Shown here: positions 58,948 to 64,000 of the stretch, one piece after another | How the letters are laid out: each line of letters begins with the position of its first letter | Position numbering within the stretch: the stretch's first letter is position 1 | Assembly (NCBI GenBank): GCA_021397835.1 | Contig: JAJFZO010000566.1 | Location: 3,224,001-3,288,000 of the forward strand | Direction: 5' to 3' | From: Moringa oleifera | Lineage: Eukaryota > Streptophyta > Magnoliopsida > Brassicales > Moringaceae | DNA: 64,000 bases | Program-made: the position numbers and the translations under genes | The notes under the pieces: model-generated | The model's input: only the letters and a program-made list of their open reading frames with translations | Databases searched by the model: none | Told to the model about the DNA's origin: nothing

Positions 58948-61700
58948 GATTGTTTCAATTTTGTTTGATTTAAATTTTGATAAAATATTTAAATAAGAAA
59001 TTTTCATAGATGTGCACAAATATTCGAATGTAATCACAAAAATTTTTAAGTATTAAAAATAATTTTAAATATTTATATTATTAAAAATTAAAAAAAATTA
59101 TGAAAAATAATTTTTGAATTTAAAATTATGTAAATTTGAGACATGATCTCATATTTTTAAATTTTCAAAACTGTTTAAATTGAAATTCAAATTTAAAAAT
59201 TAAATATATAATTAATTCAATCATTATAATAAATTATAAATTTAAAATAATTTATATAATTAAAATTGATATAATAATTTTTTGAATCTACTTAAATTGA
59301 TAGATAAATTCCACCAAGTGATAAAATGGGATGGTATATAAAATAAATGGATAAATGTATATAAGGTATCTTTTTTTATGTGGTAGCATATGTCAGCCAT
59401 GGAATGCAAACAAAGCAAATCCCTGATACACATTTATGTCTGCCCTCACTTCTGCTATCAAAGGGTCCCAAAACATCTGTTTTGTTCCTTCTTTATTTTT
59501 TATTTTGTGAATAAAAAAGAAACAGTAAGTTTTATCTTTTGAATATTTTTTATGTTTAAATTAGATGTTAATTATAATTTTTTAAAAATAAAAAATATTT
59601 TTATATTATATCATGCCAATGGAAAATTAAAAATAAATAAAATAAAATTTGAAGAATTATTTTATTAAATTATTATATGTTTTCATCTATTTAAAACATT
59701 AATAAAAATTAGATCATAAAATATTATGATTAATGTAAAATTTAAATTAATTACATCAAAAAACTTGCATTTCCCGTTACTTCAAATTAAACTTACAAAA
59801 TTTTTAATTTATATTTTGCTTAATTTTCAACATGAAATTTTTATTGCCAAATCCTATTAACATAACCCTTTTATGTAGGCAGCATTTATGTGAATGAAAA
59901 AACTTTTTATTATTTTATTTCTAATATATATACTTAATTTTAAAATTAGATCGTGATGTGGATTTTATATTTATGTAAATAAATTTTAAAATTTAAATTT
60001 AAAGATAATTTATTTAAAAATTTAATGTTTATCTTATTTTTATGGAATTGATAAGAAATATATATATTTTCAATTTGAAATCGAAATTATTTAAATAGAT
60101 ATCAAAATTTTGTTAAGATTAAAATTTTATTAAATAGTCATTATTTGTTCTTATAAATATTTTTAAATGAAGGACTATTTTTCTAAGTTATCAGTTTCTA
60201 TTTTGATATAATTAATTATTTATTTATTTATTAATGATTTGTGCATGATTAACACATGATCAATTAAGTTTTTTTTTCTAATGATTTAGTTTATTTTTTA
60301 ATCTATGATTTTCAATTTAATAGATGTTATTGTAGTTTTTTTTATTTTTTATTTACAAAAAGTGTTTGCTATTAGCAATCATAATAATAGGGTTTTCTTT
60401 ATTATTTTCTTTTAACTATACAGAAAGTTTTTTTTTATATTTAATATTATTATTTATATGTGACATGAATTTTAATTTTTTATATAAATAAAAGTGAAAG
60501 AATTTTTAATATTTTAAAGTTTTCATGTTAATATTTACGTAACGTTGACGTGAATATTTATTATTTTATTTATATATTTTAAATATTAATAAATTTAATG
60601 ATAAATTTAATTTTAAAATTTTAAAATTTTGAAATTTTAAATTAAAAATAAATTTAAAAATAAGTATAATCTTAAAATATTGATAACTATTAATTCGTAT
60701 AAAATATTAATTTATATAATATTATAATATTTTTTAAAAATTATATTAAATATTTTATAAATTTTAAATTTTAAAATGCAGGAATATTGATAATGTTTAT
60801 TTACATTATTTTAAAATTTATATTTAGTAAATTATATCTTAAAAAATTAACTTCAATTTGATAATATTTTAAGATAAAAATATGCATAAAAAATAATTTT
60901 AAACTTTACATGAGAAGAAATTTATAATTTAAAATTATAATGCAGGCTATAATTAAAAAAATCATAATTTTGATAATCTTATAATATTGAAAAATTTTAC
61001 TTAAAATATTTGGATCAATTTCAATATTGAAATTATTTTTAATATTAATATATAATTAAATTTTTATTATGTTTTGATAAAATAAAAAAACTTATTCAAT
61101 TATCAATGAAATACAAAGCAATAAATTTATGATGCATTTAAACTCTTTTTTTTTTTTATTAATTATCAATTTTGATTGTTGAGTTAAAGTATGATTCATC
61201 TTAAAATATTAATTGAAAACTTATTCAAAATTTATTATTTTGATAATGTTTATCTCAAAATATTTGAATTTAAAATCTTTATAACTTCATTAATTTTATT
61301 TATTATATTTATTTAATCTTTTGTGTCATTATGATTAATAAAAGCTCAATTAGTATTTTATCAGACATCTGATTCTGACATTTAATATTTTTCAATTTTG
61401 AAGTTATAAATGTTATAATTAATTAATGCATAATTTAATTATTTTTAAATATTACAATTTTAATTAGTTTTCTTAAATATTATTATTAATAAATCCATTA
61501 ATACATGTTTAATATGATAAAATACATTGCACATTTTATAACTAGTTATTTATCAAATATTAAAAATGATAAAAATAATAAATTATTTAATTTTTTTGTT
61601 TTGTTAATGATTGATTCTTAAGAAAAATGGACTTCCTAATTAATTTGGATGTGGGCATTTTGATCCATCACATGATTATTTAATTATTTTTTAAAATCAT

Positions 61701-62308
61701 GGCAAGTTTTTAGTTGCCTATTTTGCCATCTGAGTAACCAATATTTCCATTGATGGAGAAAGATGATATAAACGTCGCCGTTAGGTTGGTTATTCTAGAT
61801 TCCTTATTGACCAGGAAAATGTATCCCCTAATCCTCTTTAAATTTCATTTTCATTTTCAATTTCACTTTCCTTTTCTTTCTCCCTTACTCCGCACAACCA
61901 AACAAAATAAAAATAAGGAAAGCAGATAGCTTTAGTTTAATAAGTGTATTATTTTTGCTGATCTGAGACTTCCTTGTTTAAATCTCCTGAACGGCCTTCA
62001 CTTTCACTGTTCTCTTTACACGCCTCCTCTGTCTCGTCTAACATTTTTGATTCTTGGCATTGTGGCAGAGGCAGAGAGAGTTTGATCACAGCTAACTGTG
62101 TGAACCCTAGCTCGGTGTTCACGTCGGAGCGGGAGAAAATCTCTCATTTGCGTTATTTGATTATTCACATTTTTACCCGTTAGTCTTTTTCTCTTGGAGT
62201 CTGGCTTAGTGGGTAGTAATTCACTTGGAAGCTCCGTTTTTCGAGGGATGCATTTGGGTGAGGAAGTTATAAGATTGACGGCACAGAGTGGTTGAAGACA
62301 GCCCTCAA
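61701..62308 (+). promoter_or_regulatory. Promoter and 5' UTR of the O-fucosyltransferase gene
   Basis: Composition shifts from AT-rich to balanced here. Pyrimidine-rich tracts at 61840-61890 and 62010-62040 are typical of a plant leader. The transcription start cannot be fixed. Confidence 0.4.
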
Positions 62309-63367
62309 ATGGGCGCGGCCAAAGCCTGGAGGTATAGTGTGATATCGGCGAACCTGGCTCTGTTACAGCAGAAAAACGGAGCGTACAGCGGCAGCGGCGC
62401 TGGCGGCAAGCATGCATGCTGGAGGTTGCGATCCTCTGCCGCGCAGCCGAGGAAACCGATCTCGTGGTCGCTACTTTGTGGGGTGATGCTGTTCAGCTTG
62501 GGACTGATTTCACTTTTCACGGGTCATGTGGCCTCTCATCTTGAATGGTACTCCCAGCAATTGGTGAAGCGCAGCTTGTACTCCAGATTGGTAACTTGCG
62601 AAAAGAGACTCTTTCTTTTTTTGGTCCCTTAAATTTTGGTGAGAATGAGGTATAACCTGAATTGGAAGTGAAACTTTGACTAAAGGGTTGTCCTTTTAAG
62701 ATAATTCCAGAAGCATTACTATGAAACTCATGCTTTATTTGTGTGGCTGCATATGAATGTATATGTTTTTATATATGTGTTTATTTGTTCCTGTGACTCA
62801 AATTGTGTGGTCCTCCGCTTGCAATGAGTACTTTTGCTGCTCACTGGTCACTTCATCTCTTCGTCTCTTTTTTGGTGCTCTCATTGATGATATTTGTGGA
62901 TGTTGGGACTGAGGTTCAAGTTTTCCGATGGGCTTATTCTGGATTCCTTTTTTGTCTCATGTGCTATGAATTAAAAGGATTTAAACGAAACATTGAATTA
63001 AAACTATAGTGGCTGTGAGTGGCTGTGGTTGAATTGGAGTGCTCTCTATTGTGTGAGTTCTTGCATCTGCATAATGATCAAGATTGGTGTTTTAATTGTC
63101 ATCAAAGCTCTTTTAGCCCGTTGCTTTTTATTTTTTAGGGAAATAAAAGCTCCGGGTTTAATGTCTTGTGGAGAGAGGAGAGAGATGAAGGACCATCCTA
63201 TTAAGTTCCAATTCTGCTTTGTGTTACTGCATTAACTGCCATATTCATTAGTGTACTTACAATGCAAACATTGTAGGATGGAGGTCGTCGTGAACCAATT
63301 GATATTTGGAAATCAAAATATTCAAAGTTCTTCTATGGATGCAGTGAAAGAGGTCATAAATTCGCCG
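62309..63367 (+). CDS. GT106-family O-fucosyltransferase-like protein, FRB1-like, partial (exons 1-2)
   Basis: Start of a gene that continues past the window. Exon 1 is 62309-62590 (94 codons, phase 0) and exon 2 is 63277-63367 (91 nt). Both have good splice sites (TTG/GTAACT, TTGTAG/GATGG, GCCG/GTAAGT). The N terminus MGAAKAWRYSVISANLALLQ is followed by a basic stretch and a single membrane anchor at about 51-76 (ISWSLLCGVMLFSLGLISLF), as in Golgi type II proteins. Exon 2 reads DGGRREPIDIWKSKYSKFFY then GCSERGHKF, the conserved opening of this clade before the GLNQQR donor-binding block, which must lie in later exons. The Arabidopsis relative FRIABLE1 (At5g01100, from memory) is a putative glycosyltransferase affecting cell adhesion and pectin. 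The last 630 bp of the window are intron. Confidence 0.85.
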
Positions 63368-64000
63368 GTAAGTAAATTTCTTAACTGTTTCTTCAAATTA
63401 CATCTTCTTGCAGTAGCTATCATTTTGGCCGTGAATTATGGAATTGCTGCTAATACTATTCCAGTGTCTTGCTTGTATGAATCCAAGCTGCTCTATCTGG
63501 ATCAGGAATTACTACCTGCTAGAAATTGGCTATTATATCTAATGCTGCTCTGCTGGTAGGGTGTCTCCTAAGTACGCGAAACTGTTTTTTTTTTTTTTTT
63601 TTCCACTTATGAGTGGTAATCTAGTAACTAATTGCACTTTTGACATTGTTGGCTTTCCTCTTTAAGATTCTCTTACAAAGATTAAGACATGATATGGTAT
63701 TCTAAGATTTCATGCTTCAGTTCTCCGCCTCTCTTTGTCTAGATGCTGCAGCTATGTCTATCAGCTTAGATCAGCTTCTTCTTTTTTTTTTTTAAATAAT
63801 CAAATGATATTGTATTATAGTCGGGGCAGCCTGCTTTTTAATGTCACTGCATGGTAGTTTCACGCCTTCTACTGAAAGAACATGGGAGAGAAGTGATCAT
63901 AGATACCACCAATATGACTTAAAGAGGATCGATCAAAGTTTCTGCATTTATTACTTGCTAACTTATCAAGTTTAGCGTTTAGGGTTTTTACCATTGCTGC
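63368..64000 (+). other. Intron 2 of the FRB1-like gene, to window edge
   Basis: No further exon is recognisable: the expected GYLLIGTSGGLNQQR-type block does not appear in any plus frame. Poly-T tracts lie at about 63583-63602 and 63782-63794. Confidence 0.6.

Larger units (their letters stand above)
49760..61700. other. 12-kb gene-poor AT-rich region
   Basis: No protein-coding gene found on either strand. The first few hundred bases should contain the metalloproteinase promoter. Copies of the AT-rich MITE-like family recur at about 51.2, 53.05, 54.1 and 57.55 kb. (TA)n runs lie near 53738, 56011 and 58922. Three less AT-rich segments with G-box motifs (52.2-52.5, 55.0-55.25, 56.9-57.2 kb) are listed separately. 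Short frames such as 50858-51127 have no recognisable domain. Confidence 0.5.

Noticed and set aside
1..64000. CRISPR arrays, bacterial operons, organellar gene blocks, rRNA or complete LTR retrotransposons
   Set aside because: None seen: no spaced direct repeats, no operon-like coding, no rRNA sequence, and no paired LTRs with gag-pol coding that I could recognise.

Overview
This is a stretch of plant nuclear genome, most likely from a eudicot. Evidence: very AT-rich intergenic DNA, GT-AG introns, PLS-type PPR and WAT1/UMAMIT proteins, a plant C2H2 repressor with an EAR motif, a plant matrix metalloproteinase, and remnants of Mutator and CACTA transposons. I see no organelle, viral or bacterial genes. 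The species cannot be fixed from the sequence alone.

Seven protein-coding genes can be supported. From left to right they are: a ZAT4/ZAT9-like zinc-finger repressor (minus, 1759-2718); a seven-exon WAT1-related EamA transporter (minus, 14735-16438); a single-exon PLS/E-type PPR protein (plus, 18312-20135); a nineteen-exon DEAD-box helicase of the RH28 type (minus, 21086-30692); a two-exon NUCLEAR FUSION DEFECTIVE 6-like organellar protein (minus, 43292-44102); a single-exon matrixin metalloproteinase (minus, 48647-49759); and the first two coding exons of an FRB1-like O-fucosyltransferase (plus, 62309-63367) that runs off the right edge. Exon boundaries were placed by eye on splice sites. 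Every junction keeps frame and the conserved motifs read through. The WAT1 and PPR genes are head-to-head, and from memory resemble the neighbouring Arabidopsis pair At5g47470/At5g47460. PPR and RH28 converge.

The most striking non-genic structure lies between RH28 and the NFD6-like gene (about 30.85-40.19 kb). It is a large imperfect inverted repeat of Mutator-like (MULE) origin. Both arms carry the same outer sequence, the same TATCGAT-rich short repeats, and a decayed MULE transposase fragment pointing inwards. The two fragments meet near 37.66 kb. Only the left arm is interrupted, by a nested CACTA-like element (32094-35843) with its own minus-strand transposase remnant. The layout recalls Mu killer, the maize inverted duplication of MuDR.

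The rest is gene-poor. The 2.8-14 kb stretch holds a degenerate repeat array of about 400-bp units, a Harbinger-like MITE inserted in it, and two islands of ordinary base composition in AT-rich DNA. One island has a DRE pair and a G-box. The 44-48 kb and 50-62 kb stretches hold scattered copies of an AT-rich MITE-like family and three G-box-containing segments with no recognisable gene nearby.
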